A stretch of 64,000 nt of DNA from Desulfovibrio sp. UCD-KL4C (GCF_006210265.1 NZ_VCNC01000004.1:310001-374000); one strand, 5' to 3'; positions 1 to 9,282 are shown, counted from the stretch's first letter. The notes: generated from the sequence alone by a model not told the origin. A program made the numbers and translations.

Positions 1-1073
1 AGGCAAGAGTGCTGTTCGTATTGCCAGTCGAAGTTGTTCAGATCCCCGACAGGGGTGAAGAAGTACTTCTCAACCAACTCTTCAGGCCAGCCCTCAGGGT
101 CACCCAGCATCCAGTTTAATTCCCCGGTTTCATAATCGATATTGATAATTATGTCCTGATGGCGTCCGGACAAGGTTAAGGAGTTTGTTGGCTTGTCGTA
201 CCATACTGCGTTGCAGTGAAACCAGTCATGGGAACTCCAACTGCCGGACTTTCCAACATCCATGGGGTAAAGCCCTTGAATATCCCAAGTCTTAAGAATG
301 TCTCCGGTCTCGCGGTCTACCAAGACCAACATGTCTTCCACTGTCTCGCGATGAAAGTCTTGTGTCAGAATCAGTAGATTACCGTCTTTCATTTCGAATT
401 GATCATGATGATAGTTGCCGGGCAACCTATATTCTTTGACGATCTTACCTACCATAGTAACTTCACAGAGGCCCGTGGTGTGGTAGGGAGGGCGAGAATA
501 TCTGTAGGATCCCATCAACAGATTGCCGTTAGCGGCTCGTTTCATGTCAAAGACAAAGTTTTCAGCCATGGCCCAGCGGCAATCCCCGTTGTAGTCATAT
601 CCTGCGGGCAGGGATTTGCCTGCGGCAGAGACGAACATCATCATGCCTTCCATGTATTCTGGAGTGGTGATAATATTCTCGACTTCCTGAGTTAATTCCG
701 GGAGCCCGCCAGTCGTGGCGATGACTGAGCTCTTTTCTCCGGTGGAAAGTTCAATGTCTACTATATTATCGCATTCTTTATAGAGGCCGAGTATTGGCAG
801 CACATGCTCGGTCGCAGGGGGGAAGGTTTTAGTAATATTGGCGACCGATGTAACTCCACGTACTGTAATGGTCACGCCTACAGGTTTTTCTGTGCGGAAA
901 AGAAGCACCGCTGTAAGGGGATTGATGAGGTATGGATTTACCACCAGAAGGGGGTTGTCATACTTGCATTCCTCTTCAGCGAATTGTTTCATAAAAGCTG
1001 CTTCGCTTTCATTTTGCTGAGTCACCAGATGAGATATACGTTCGTAACTAACTTTAGGTAGATTATAGTTCAT
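1..1073 (-). CDS. assT: Aryl-sulfate sulfotransferase (AssT family), 3' end cut by window edge
   Basis: About 357 codons are visible from an ATG at 1073; the gene continues past base 1. The translation carries blocks typical of aryl-sulfate sulfotransferases: YHHDQFEMKDGNLLIL, SHDWFHCNAVWYD, LSGRHQD, and near the edge FDWQYEQHSC. In this family conserved His and Arg in such blocks line the active site, where a His is transiently sulfated while sulfate moves from one phenol ester to another. No N-terminal signal peptide is seen (it begins MNYNLPKVSYERISHL), unlike the periplasmic E. coli CFT073 enzyme, so this one is probably cytoplasmic. A GGAG lies 7 nt before the ATG. It follows the SLC13-type carrier gene after 30 nt on the same strand and is probably cotranscribed. 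The family call is fairly firm; the substrate is unknown. Confidence 0.8.
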   Translation of the reverse strand, partial: MNYNLPKVSYERISHLVTQQNESEAAFMKQFAEEECKYDNPLLVVNPYLINPLTAVLLFRTEKPVGVTITVRGVTSVANITKTFPPATEHVLPILGLYKECDNIVDIELSTGEKSSVIATTGGLPELTQEVENIITTPEYMEGMMMFVSAAGKSLPAGYDYNGDCRWAMAENFVFDMKRAANGNLLMGSYRYSRPPYHTTGLCEVTMVGKIVKEYRLPGNYHHDQFEMKDGNLLILTQDFHRETVEDMLVLVDRETGDILKTWDIQGLYPMDVGKSGSWSSHDWFHCNAVWYDKPTNSLTLSGRHQDIIINIDYETGELNWMLGDPEGWPEELVEKYFFTPVGDLNNFDWQYEQHSC

Positions 1074-1103
1074 TATATTCTCCATATTTATGATTAGAGT
1101 TCT

Positions 1104-2477
1104 CTAAGCTCCGATTAGATTCCAATAAGGAACAGCGGCCAGTATAAAGAAAATGAAGGCCAAAACAGTTCTAATTGCAAAGACCATGATGACATGTTTC
1201 ACCTTGATATATCCAAAAGAGAAGAAATAAAGGAGTACCGCGAATTCATAGGGGAAAATATATTGGTCCAAGCCGTATAGAAGCGAGTAAGCGGCGGTGG
1301 CAGGGGACAGTCCGAAGTTTGTGCAGATATCAACCATCGGGCCGGTGAGTGTGGCTACTGCTGCGAGCGGGGTCAAAACATAGTTTGCAAATACCCCAAC
1401 ACTAAAGATCGCTGTAAGTGTCGAAGTTTGTCCGCCTGTCAAATGCGGAATAATCAGCTCTTGAATCCCACTGCTGAGTCCAGCAGCCTTTGCGCCAGCT
1501 CCGATGCACAAGCACCCTAAGACGAAAAAGATTACGCCAAAGTTCATTTTAGCAAGTTTTTCAGTGTTCAGCAGGTTCATTCCGGGTAGGAAGCAGGTAG
1601 ATCCCATGAAAATCAGGACAAGTCCGGAGTTTAGCCCGTGGTATTTCGTTGTTGCCATTAGAATCAACATGATAACCATAATTGCCAAGCTTTTGTACTC
1701 ATCTGGTTTTGTTTTTCCGAGTGCTTGGTATTCTTGATTGATATAGTCCTTGAGATCTGTGGAAAGCTTGGGGCGCATCACGAGTAGAATAGTGATCAAA
1801 GAGATCGCAGCGTATAATACGGCTAGAGGAAAATTGTGCAGGAAGTAGTTACTCCAAGTTATGGGGACTGCCATGGATTGCCCTGCTATACTCGCGGCCA
1901 TGATGACATCCCCACCACCTGTCAGGTACGCCAGCTTCGAGCAGGCGACTGCAATGAATCCGACCAAGAGGACTGTGGCTCCTTCTCGTGATCCTTTTTT
2001 CAATTGCAGTGCATCGCAAATACCTAGGCAGATGACGGCAAGGATAGTTCCTTTGCCTATGACAGATGGAACAAACGGGCCAATGATGAATCCGGCCAGA
2101 ACCAGTCCTATCATGGCTTTGGTGAAGGAAAAACCTGATAGGCGAATGGAAATCAAAGCAATACGTTTGGCCAACCCTGTTTGCATCATGATCATGCCCA
2201 TCATCATACCACCAAGGAGAACCCAAGGGAGTGATGATGTCCAAGGTGCAAGTATCTGTTTACCTGTTCCCAAGTGAAAGGCCACATAGAAAGCGGGCAG
2301 TAATATTGCGATCAGGTTGTCCGGTAGCGATTCCAGAACCCATCCTAAGACACCCCATACTGTGATGGTAAGAAAAAGAACCATTTTGTGGTCTAGCCCT
2401 AATGATGGACCAAACAGGTAGATTGCAAGGGGAACCAATAGGTTGACCGTCCACTTAGATGAAGTACTTTGAAGCAT
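1104..2477 (-). CDS. SLC13/DASS-type anion permease
   Basis: A 457-residue, highly hydrophobic protein with about 11-12 predicted membrane spans. The repeated halves (around residues 75-210 and 310-440) and stretches such as GGMMMGMIMMQTGLAKR and FANYVLTPLAAVATLTGP fit the SLC13 ion-transporter superfamily, whose members move dicarboxylates, sulfate or similar anions with Na+. The longer open frame begins 12 codons upstream, but the ATG at 2477 is chosen because AAAGGAG lies 6-7 nt before it. It is the first gene of a likely two-gene operon with the aryl-sulfate sulfotransferase downstream, which suggests, but does not show, an organic anion or sulfate ester as substrate. Confidence 0.75.
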   Translation of the reverse strand: MLQSTSSKWTVNLLVPLAIYLFGPSLGLDHKMVLFLTITVWGVLGWVLESLPDNLIAILLPAFYVAFHLGTGKQILAPWTSSLPWVLLGGMMMGMIMMQTGLAKRIALISIRLSGFSFTKAMIGLVLAGFIIGPFVPSVIGKGTILAVICLGICDALQLKKGSREGATVLLVGFIAVACSKLAYLTGGGDVIMAASIAGQSMAVPITWSNYFLHNFPLAVLYAAISLITILLVMRPKLSTDLKDYINQEYQALGKTKPDEYKSLAIMVIMLILMATTKYHGLNSGLVLIFMGSTCFLPGMNLLNTEKLAKMNFGVIFFVLGCLCIGAGAKAAGLSSGIQELIIPHLTGGQTSTLTAIFSVGVFANYVLTPLAAVATLTGPMVDICTNFGLSPATAAYSLLYGLDQYIFPYEFAVLLYFFSFGYIKVKHVIMVFAIRTVLAFIFFILAAVPYWNLIGA

Positions 2478-2823
2478 TATTACTCCTTTAATGAAATTTG
2501 TGAAAAACTTCACGAGTAGTTATCAGATGAGTTGGAATGTTTACATAGTGCAGACTAGTTTACGGTTAGAATGTCGCTGTTAAGTAATTTTTTTAAGGTG
2601 AATTCGAGAAATATTAATTAGAAAAGATAGTGGTTTATCTTGGTTCTTATAAAACATTGTCCGATTAGCCATTGTTTTTTTCCTAAAGGCAGTAGTCCCT
2701 TTTGTCAGTGCTTAGTATATAACTCCTTCAATTATTGCGTGGATTGTGCGCAATAGCTTAGTTTTCTGTAGGATTAATTATGACACAAACAACGCAACGG
2801 CTGAACAATAGACAGATAACAAA
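2478..2823. other. Divergent intergenic region (346 bp)
   Basis: This AT-rich gap separates the minus-strand anion-carrier operon from the plus-strand MFS remnant and must hold both promoters. No convincing sigma70 hexamer pair was found. A small inverted repeat ATTG-TGCG-CAAT sits near 2743-2754. No gene is seen. Confidence 0.4.
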
Positions 2824-3735
2824 ATGTGCAATGAGAAAGGTATGAGTCAAACGATTACAGTAGAACAAAACAGAACTATCGTTGTGGGAATGCTTTTTAT
2901 GTCCATTCTTGGGGCATTAATGGCCTTTACGTCGATATCAACAGATATTTATTTGCCAGCACTCCCTTCTATGGGAAAAGAGTTACATGGCGATCCAGAG
3001 CTGACAATTACAGGATTCTTTTTAGGGTTCACTTTTGCCCAGCTTCTTTGGGGGCCCATTAGTGATAACATTGGGCGCAAACTTCCGCTTTTTATCGGGA
3101 CAATGGTGTTTGCAATTGGTTCCGCAGGGTGTGCATTGTCGCATTCCATTGAAACGATTGTTTTTTGGCGGGTTATTCAAGCCTTTGGTGCGTGTACAGG
3201 GCCAATGCTGGCGCGTGCTATGATTCGCGATTTATTCTCAAGAAAGTATGCAGCACAAATGTTATCGACTTTAATGATAATCATGGCCGTTGCCCCTATA
3301 GTCGGGCCCTTGGTTGGTGGACAAATTCTGCGTATCAGTAGCTGGCATAGCCTATTTTGGCTGCTTACTTTTATTGGTGTGCTGATGTTTTTATCCATCT
3401 TTTGTCTGCCTGAAACATTAACAACAGAAAAACGTGTTTCGACTTCATTTAGAAAAGTTTTCGCTAATTATTGGTACTTACTTCGGCATCGTCTTTATAT
3501 GCGCTACACACTTTGTATCACTTTTTATTATGTCGCTGTTTTTGCATTTGTAACAGGTTCACCAACTGTATATATTTCCTATTTTGGTGTTGCTCCGCAG
3601 TATTACGGTTTGTTATTTGCTGTCCATATTCTGCCATGGGGAATGAATTTGCCAGAGGAGAGGTCTCTTCTCATCAGCATAAAAGGGCACAGCTTGTTTA
3701 TGCCGAAGAAGGAGTACTGGAAACTCATGCAGTGA
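2824..3735 (+). pseudogene. Bcr/CflA-type MFS drug transporter, C-terminal part lost
   Basis: The first roughly 270 residues read as a Bcr/CflA-subfamily major facilitator, with a TM1-TM2 region, motif A GPISDNIGRK and the motif FWRVIQAFGACTGP. Homology ends near FGVAPQYYGLLFAVHI around base 3630. The remaining ~34 residues (LPWGMNLPEERSLL onward) are an out-of-frame reading of the AraC gene that follows. Full-length members have about 400 residues and 12 spans; here about 8 remain, so the transporter is almost certainly inactive. The start is either 2824 or the ATG at 2842 (MSQTI); neither has a strong ribosome site. The simplest reading is that a deletion joined the middle of the transporter to the 5' part of the regulator. 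Confidence 0.75.
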
Positions 3736-4355
3736 ATAAACTATGGTTGGTGCCGCCTCAACAAGTATTTTGGATTCCGCCGGAAATTCCTCATTCTATG
3801 ACCGCTGTCAGTAGAGTTAAAACAAAGTCCTTTTTTATCGATCCTATGTTTTGCTTGCCTGAAATGCCGTCAAACCCCAAAACTTTTAATGCGACTCCCT
3901 TACTCCGTGAGTTGTTGATTCGGGCAGCCACAATTAAGCCACTATACAACGAGCAAGGGCTGGACGGCAGTATTATGGAACTGGTGCTAAAGGAAATAGA
4001 CTGGAAAGACTCGGATGTTTTTACCGTCGGATGGCCTAAGGATTCTAGACTTAGGATTATATGCTCCGTAATCAAAGAATCTCCAAATGATTCGAGAACT
4101 CTTGAACAGTGGGGCGAATTGGTCGGGGCGACTTCCAGAACTCTGACTCGTAAGTTCCGTCAGGAAACCGGAATGCCGTTTTCTTCATGGCGGCAGCATA
4201 TGCGTGTGCTCAAGGCCCAGAGTCTATTACTTGAAGGTGCTCCGGTGACAGACGTAGCCCTCGCCGTAGGCTATGAAAGTCATAGTTCTTTTTCTGCCGT
4301 CTTTCTGCGCATAACTGGCAGACAGCCGCATCTTTATAGAGATTTGTCTGGTTAG
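3636..4355 (+). pseudogene. AraC-family regulator, 5' end lost by fusion to the MFS gene
   Basis: From the ATG at 3636 this frame gives 239 residues. An N-terminal cupin-like AraC sensor begins abruptly (MGNEFARGEVSSHQHKRAQL, then WLVPPQQVFWIPPEIPH), and a C-terminal double helix-turn-helix follows (LEQWGELVGATSRTLTRKFRQ and VTDVALAVGYESHSSFSAVF). NimR-type relatives have some 15-30 extra N-terminal residues before the histidine cupin strand, which are missing. Codons upstream in this frame are only the shadow of the MFS gene. The DNA-binding half is intact, so a shortened protein might be made from ATG 3636, which lies inside the MFS frame without an evident ribosome site. I call it a probable pseudogene. 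Confidence 0.65.
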
Positions 4356-4530
4356 TCTTCTCAGATGTTTGTCGATAAGAGACCTAAGAATTGTTTCGCC
4401 TAAGTGCTGCTGATGAAAGGTAGAGTACTAGCAATTATGCTCAGATTGAACCTTAGCTAGAACTATAAAATGCGGCTTAAGAATTATTTGTTTCCGGATA
4501 GATTGTCTTGTATTTTTTGCTAACAAAAAT

Positions 4531-4562
4531 AAAGGCTTAGAAGGTTTTGCTTCTAAGCCTTT
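4531..4562. terminator. Bidirectional hairpin terminator
   Basis: A perfect 13-bp stem, AAAGGCTTAGAAG (4531-4543) with CTTCTAAGCCTTT (4550-4562) and a 6-nt loop, with A/T-rich flanks. It sits between the convergent AraC remnant and the dehydratase gene. Confidence 0.85.
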
Positions 4563-4642
4563 ATTCTTATGTATACAAAGGAGATACAAACTAATCAGGG
4601 AGTATCTGAGGTTTAATATTTGCCTCAAATTTTACGCTCAGA

Positions 4643-6364
4643 TTAGGCCATGTAGGCTCCCTTCATAGCGGAAACAGCGCTGTCGGAATACCGCTTAAGG
4701 ACGCCACGCTTCTGAGGACGTTCTGGTAGAGTCCAGTTTTCTTTGCGCTGAGCAAGGATCTCGCTAATTTCCTGAGGAGATTTTTTTTCTCCGTTCACTC
4801 CGACGATCTGGAGGACTCTATTCGGGATGTTAATTTCGATTAGATCGTGATCTTCGACCAGTGCAATGGGGCCTCCGTCAACAGCTTCCGGTGAGACATG
4901 GCCGATGCATGGACCGCTTGTGGCTCCGGAGAAACGTCCGTCTGTCACTATTGCAACTGTGCCGTTAAGAGTCTCATCATAGACAATTGCGTCAGTGGTC
5001 ATAAACATTTCAGGCATACCACTTCCCTTAGGACCTTCGTAGCGAATGACGACTACGGAACCAGGCTTGATTTTTCCGGAGATAATGCCGGCCTGAGCTT
5101 CTTCTTCGCTATCGAATACCATAGCTGGCCCGATATGCTGGTGCATGTCAGGGTGTACTGCCGCATATTTAACAACTGCGCCTTCAGAAGCTAGGTTGCC
5201 TTCTAGAACCGCTATGGAACCAGTTTTGGTGGATTGTTCAGGCGTGCGGATGACATCGTTTAGTGGGATGCTATAACTTTTCAGGTAGCCGTGGCAACGG
5301 TCGAAGAATCCATCTTTTTCAAGGATTTCCAGAGACTCGCCCAGTGGTCGACCGGTAACAGTCATAACGTCAAGATCGAGTTGATCTCGTAGTAAATGCT
5401 GTACCATGGGAACACCTCCTGCAAACCAGAAGAGTTCTGCTGTATATTTTCCGCTAGGTTGTATGTTGGTTAAGTATTTGATTTCTTGCCCAATGGCATC
5501 AAATTCTTTTGGATCTATTTCTATGCCTACTTCATGGGCAATTGCCGGCATATGGATGAAAGCATTGGTGCTGCCGCCGATTGCGGCGTGAACTTTCATG
5601 GCGTTGATGAAGTTTGCTTTTGTTAGAATTTTGCGTGCAGTGATGCCTTTTTCGGCCAGATACATGATTTGCTTACCTGCTGAACGGGCCATTCGCCTAA
5701 TTTCAGACATGGTTGCTGGCATTAAAGCTGTTCCCGGTAAGGCCATGCCTAACGCTTCGGACATGCACTGCATTGTGCTTGCTGTTCCCATGAATTGGCA
5801 TGCGCCACAGGAGGGGCAGCCTGTGAGTTGATAATTTTTCATCTCGGCGAGATCAACATGTCCTTTTTTCTTGCGCGCGGATAGCGGGCCAGCCAAGCCG
5901 GAGGTGGAGTTGTTTGGACCGGAGCGCATTGCGCCGCCTGGTATATGGATGGTCGGTATGTCCATTCTGGCTGCTGCCATAAGATGGGCAGGGGTGGATT
6001 TATCACAGCCAGACAATAGTAACATGCCGTCCCACGGAATGACAGATGCATGAATTTCGACCATATCGGCAATAATACCTCGTGAACAAAGGATAAAATT
6101 CATACCTTCATGTCCTTGTGCCCAGCCGTCGCAGATATCCGTGACGTGGAATTTAGCCGGGCGTCCACCAGCTTCATAAACCCCGATGGAAGCTTCTTCG
6201 CTCAGTATATCAAGGTGATAACTTCCTGGGTGACTGTCTCCCTGAACATCATCAATAATAATTTGGGGTTTGTTCACATCTTCTCTAGTCCAGTTCATAC
6301 CCATCATAAGAGCATCAATCTGGGACCAGAGATCACGAACTCGTTCGCATTTTTGTTTTGGCAT
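4643..6364 (-). CDS. IlvD/Edd-family sugar-acid dehydratase (YjhG/YagF-like)
   Basis: A 573-residue protein of the dihydroxy-acid/6-phosphogluconate dehydratase family. The cysteines expected to hold the Fe-S cluster are in TDICDGWAQGHEGM, SGCDKSTPAH and GCPSCGACQFMGTAST. The block NAMKVHAAIGGSTNAFIHMP and GPKGSGMPEMF are shared with the xylonate dehydratases YjhG/YagF. Such enzymes convert an aldonic acid to its 2-keto-3-deoxy acid in the cytoplasm. The ATG at 6364 (MPKQKCERV) is preferred over an upstream start because AAAGGA precedes it and homology begins there. It is last in the gntP-aldolase-dehydratase series. The substrate (xylonate, another pentonate, or a sulfosugar acid) cannot be told from sequence; a true IlvD is less likely given the neighbours. 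Confidence 0.8.
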   Translation of the reverse strand: MPKQKCERVRDLWSQIDALMMGMNWTREDVNKPQIIIDDVQGDSHPGSYHLDILSEEASIGVYEAGGRPAKFHVTDICDGWAQGHEGMNFILCSRGIIADMVEIHASVIPWDGMLLLSGCDKSTPAHLMAAARMDIPTIHIPGGAMRSGPNNSTSGLAGPLSARKKKGHVDLAEMKNYQLTGCPSCGACQFMGTASTMQCMSEALGMALPGTALMPATMSEIRRMARSAGKQIMYLAEKGITARKILTKANFINAMKVHAAIGGSTNAFIHMPAIAHEVGIEIDPKEFDAIGQEIKYLTNIQPSGKYTAELFWFAGGVPMVQHLLRDQLDLDVMTVTGRPLGESLEILEKDGFFDRCHGYLKSYSIPLNDVIRTPEQSTKTGSIAVLEGNLASEGAVVKYAAVHPDMHQHIGPAMVFDSEEEAQAGIISGKIKPGSVVVIRYEGPKGSGMPEMFMTTDAIVYDETLNGTVAIVTDGRFSGATSGPCIGHVSPEAVDGGPIALVEDHDLIEINIPNRVLQIVGVNGEKKSPQEISEILAQRKENWTLPERPQKRGVLKRYSDSAVSAMKGAYMA

Positions 6365-6378
6365 AGTTTTTATCCTTT

Positions 6379-6397
6379 GCCCCCTTTTAAAGGGGGC
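6379..6397. other. Intercistronic palindrome before dehydratase
   Basis: GCCCCCTTTTAAAGGGGGC is a perfect palindrome with 9-bp arms, directly upstream of the dehydratase ribosome site and about 100 bp after the aldolase stop. It may be an RNA processing or attenuating hairpin that sets the ratio of the two enzymes. It has no U-tract. Confidence 0.6.
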
Positions 6398-6495
6398 TCT
6401 GCTTACCGCCATTCGTTCAGAAATTGCGGAAATGATCAAATAGCGTATTGGAACCATAGGGTTCACCCGAAGATCACCAGTTTTTTATATAATAA

Positions 6496-7398
6496 TTAGA
6501 GGCCTGCCTGCGCGAGGATCTCTTTGAATTTCTGTTTTACCTCTTCATCGGGCTCAGTTGCCGGCGATGCAACGCCAGTTGGAATATTAGATCCAGTGTG
6601 ACGGATAGCTTCCTTAAGAAGCCAAGAAAAAGGCATGTCCAATGTGTATAGTTGCGAAAGAACGCTGAGGCGTGGAAGTAAAGTCTTTAAGCTTTCCATG
6701 TCGTTATTTTTGAAAGCTTTGTAGATGCCACAGGTGATTTCAGGTGCAAAGTTAGATGTTCCCGGGATAGCTCCGTCACCACCGAGCATTAGGGTTGTAA
6801 GCAGGTACTCATCAAATCCGCAGATGATCTTAAAATTTTTGCGAACACTTTTGACTTGTAAAATCAGGTCACGAATATGGCTGATGCAATCGACAGTATC
6901 TTTGATACCGATGATATTTGGGCAGTCAACAGCAAGACGTTTAATTAGTGAGGGTGATAAATCCTGTCCTGTTAGAGCAGGGAAATTGTATATCACTAAT
7001 GGCAAAGATATTGATTCTGAAATGGTCCGGTAATGTTTATACAGACGATCTTCACTCATGGTAGAGTAGTATGGATTTACAACAATTACTGCATCTGCTC
7101 CGATTGAAGCAGCATGTTCGCTTAGCTCAATAACTTCCGAGGTTCCGCATGCTCCGGTTCCGATGATAACAGGTTTACGGCCAGCAACTTTTTTTACGCA
7201 GAATTCAGCAACCTGTTTACGAACTGCATTGGTGAGTTGTGAAAACTCTCCGGCACTTCCAAGAAAAAGTAGGCCGTCTACATCGCTTTCAAGCAATCTG
7301 TCGATAAAAACGCCCATGCCTTTGCTATCGAATTCGCCGTTGTCATTGAAAATAGTCGGTACTGGAGGAATAATTCCCTCTAAAGATAATAAAGACAT
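6496..7398 (-). CDS. DHDPS-family 2-keto-3-deoxy sugar-acid aldolase (YagE/YjhH-like)
   Basis: A 300-residue TIM-barrel protein of the dihydrodipicolinate synthase/N-acetylneuraminate lyase family. YNFPALTGQDLSPSLIKRL carries the catalytic Tyr, and NIIGIKDTVDCISHIR carries the Schiff-base Lys. These two blocks match E. coli YagE/YjhH, which cleave 2-keto-3-deoxy-gluconate or -pentonate to pyruvate and an aldehyde, much more closely than they match DapA. GGDGAIPGTSNFAP is also characteristic. The ATG at 7398 has an AAGGAG 6 nt upstream. It lies between the GntP permease and the IlvD/Edd dehydratase and would act on the dehydratase product. Confidence 0.85.
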   Translation of the reverse strand: MSLLSLEGIIPPVPTIFNDNGEFDSKGMGVFIDRLLESDVDGLLFLGSAGEFSQLTNAVRKQVAEFCVKKVAGRKPVIIGTGACGTSEVIELSEHAASIGADAVIVVNPYYSTMSEDRLYKHYRTISESISLPLVIYNFPALTGQDLSPSLIKRLAVDCPNIIGIKDTVDCISHIRDLILQVKSVRKNFKIICGFDEYLLTTLMLGGDGAIPGTSNFAPEITCGIYKAFKNNDMESLKTLLPRLSVLSQLYTLDMPFSWLLKEAIRHTGSNIPTGVASPATEPDEEVKQKFKEILAQAGL

Positions 7399-7419
7399 TA
7401 ATAACTCCTTTCTTCAGTA

Positions 7420-7435
7420 TGGAACTTTTGTTCCA
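7420..7435. promoter_or_regulatory. Inverted repeat TGGAAC-TTTT-GTTCCA upstream of aldolase gene
   Basis: A perfect 6-bp inverted repeat with a 4-bp spacer, 22 bp before the aldolase start. TGGAA/TTCCA half-sites are common in operators of IclR-family proteins, but this differs from the sites upstream of the local iclR gene. It could instead be an intercistronic hairpin. Confidence 0.45.
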
Positions 7436-7512
7436 AAATTATAATTAATATTAAGTCGTTCTTTGTGCAGAGACTCGGACGAAAATCTTACTGTTAAATG
7501 CGGTTAGCTTTG

Positions 7513-8928
7513 CTATATCAGTCCCATAGAAACAAAGATCGACAAAGCTATGATCCCTATTACACCAGCGAGAGCACGGGGAATAGTCAGGTATTTCAGA
7601 CCTTGTTTTGTGTTCAGGTTAAAGAACTGGGTCATGATCCAGAAGCCGCTGTCGTTCAAATGACTGAAAACCATGGTTCCGCAACCTATAGACAGAGTTG
7701 CTGCTACGGGGGAGAGTCCCAGTGAATCCATCATTGGAAGAACTATCGCGGCTGCAGTCAGACCAGCAGTTGTCATAGAACCCACAGCGGTCATTATTAT
7801 TGCGGCTGTGAAAAATGGAATAAGAATCGGAAGCAGACTTGTTCCAGCAACGATTACACCAAGTTCTTTGATGACCGGTGCAGCTTTAAGTATGCCACCC
7901 ATGGCTCCACCCATAGCAGTAATGAGCAATGGAAGAAGAGCAACTATGAGTCCTCTGCCTACCCATGTTCCAAATATCAGCTCTCTCAGCGGAGTATCAT
8001 TGTTGCCAGTGGTGCGGAAGTGATGGGCTTTAACTTTTTCAGACTTGATGAAACCAAGGATTATAGTGAAGACCACGCCCAGTAACAAGGCAACGACTCT
8101 GTCTCCAACAGAAGTGAAGAATGTAAGGGAAGTTCCACCTTCATCCATGTATACCTTTGCAAAAGATGCAAATGTAATGAGCACTACTGGAATCAGTATA
8201 GGAAGCATAGAGAAAAAGGCGTTTGGCAGTCCTGGTTCGTGGATGATAATATCTTCAACCTTATCTGATTTGGCAGTTTCGAAACCTTCTACAAAGTCTT
8301 CTCTCGGAGAAATCCATTCTTTAGCAGCCCATTTACGCAGTATTAACCATGTTCCGAAGAAGGCGATTGCTGCAATAGTTGTTCCCCAGAAAATGGTCAA
8401 ACCGAGATCTGCGCCATACATAAGGGCGATAGCGAGGATGCCGGGGGTTGGAGGAACGAGCCCGTGAGTAAGCCCAAGCCCCATACTAATGAAAGCGGAC
8501 ATAGAAGACATTGATATCTTTTTGCGCACTGACAGGATGGAGGCAATTGGAGCCGTTAGAACCATTGTTATATCGCCGAATACAGGAATGGATACAATGA
8601 ACGCTGTAAGTGCTGGAGCAAGTTCCAACGCACGCCCGCGGAATAAGCGGATGAAAAAGTTTGAGATTGCAGTTGCTGCCCCTGTATCCTGAATACCCAT
8701 TGCCAGAATGGAACCCAAGATGATGGTAACGCCGATTCCTTTGAGGGTCCCGCCGAACCCAGAATTGATTAGGTTGACAGTTCCTATAATCCCGTTATTC
8801 AAAGCCAGCCCAAGTCCAAGGCTGGTAAAGAAAAGCGCGAGGACAGGATGCATTTTTACCTTCATGATCAGCAGCATCAAAAAAATGATAGCAACAGCTA
8901 GAACTACTAAAAAAAATACTGGAGTCAT
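7513..8928 (-). CDS. GntP-family gluconate/sugar-acid permease
   Basis: A 471-residue integral membrane protein with about 12-14 spans. It has the GntP-family look, with ALNNGIIGTVNLINSGFGGTLKGIG near the N terminus, IPVFGDITMVLTAPI, GLTHGLVPPTPGILAIALMYGA, and near the end SHLNDSGFWIMTQFFNL. GntP carriers bring in gluconate or related sugar acids by proton symport; E. coli YjhF, in the xylonate operon yjhIHGF, is one. AGAGGAA precedes the ATG. The gene heads the series gntP-aldolase-dehydratase, is followed after 114 bp by the aldolase, and has three copies of a putative IclR-type site upstream. Confidence 0.85.
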   Translation of the reverse strand: MTPVFFLVVLAVAIIFLMLLIMKVKMHPVLALFFTSLGLGLALNNGIIGTVNLINSGFGGTLKGIGVTIILGSILAMGIQDTGAATAISNFFIRLFRGRALELAPALTAFIVSIPVFGDITMVLTAPIASILSVRKKISMSSMSAFISMGLGLTHGLVPPTPGILAIALMYGADLGLTIFWGTTIAAIAFFGTWLILRKWAAKEWISPREDFVEGFETAKSDKVEDIIIHEPGLPNAFFSMLPILIPVVLITFASFAKVYMDEGGTSLTFFTSVGDRVVALLLGVVFTIILGFIKSEKVKAHHFRTTGNNDTPLRELIFGTWVGRGLIVALLPLLITAMGGAMGGILKAAPVIKELGVIVAGTSLLPILIPFFTAAIIMTAVGSMTTAGLTAAAIVLPMMDSLGLSPVAATLSIGCGTMVFSHLNDSGFWIMTQFFNLNTKQGLKYLTIPRALAGVIGIIALSIFVSMGLI

Positions 8929-9089
8929 TGTTTTCCTCTTCTAAATTTTAAGCCGGGCGCAAGGTCCATGCTTGTACCGGCGTCTATGTTTTGACTGTGA
9001 TTTTCTTAAGAAAAGATACTTGGCGCGTAGAGTGCTCTTCTTGATGATGATATATTTTGATGTATTTACCTCCAGTTAGCTGTCAGCTT

Positions 9090-9106
9090 GTCCTATATTA
9101 TCGCAC
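9090..9106. promoter_or_regulatory. Putative IclR operator, copy upstream of gntP
   Basis: GTCCTATATTATCGCAC matches the perfect inverted repeat upstream of iclR (GTGCGA-TATTG-TCGCAC) at 14 of 17 positions. It lies 162 bp before the permease start. A weaker version (11 of 17) is at 9144-9160. Confidence 0.5.
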
Positions 9107-9229
9107 AGCGTCTACATATATAGTCCAAGTATTTAATAATATCGTATAATATTGTCCCTGCCCACCAAGAACACTACTTAGTAGGATTTCGTTTATCCTT
9201 ATTTCTTCATAAACAAACTTTAAATATCT

Positions 9230-9245
9230 CTAGATATATATCTAG
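9230..9245. promoter_or_regulatory. 16-bp perfect palindrome upstream of gntP
   Basis: CTAGATATATATCTAG is self-complementary over 16 bp, within the 397-bp gap between the permease and iclR. It may be a binding site or only AT-rich sequence. The rest of the gap holds the putative IclR sites and the permease promoter, which I could not place. Confidence 0.35.
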
Positions 9246-9282
9246 CCGTATTTATAAGTATTTTTCTGAGACAACTTATTAT

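Noticed and set aside
3471-4355. A 294-residue AraC protein beginning at 3471
   Set aside because: The first 55 codons are an out-of-frame reading of the MFS gene. Real regulator similarity begins near 3639.
4428-4628. 66-codon minus-strand frame
   Set aside because: It runs through a perfect terminator hairpin and has no ribosome site or family resemblance.
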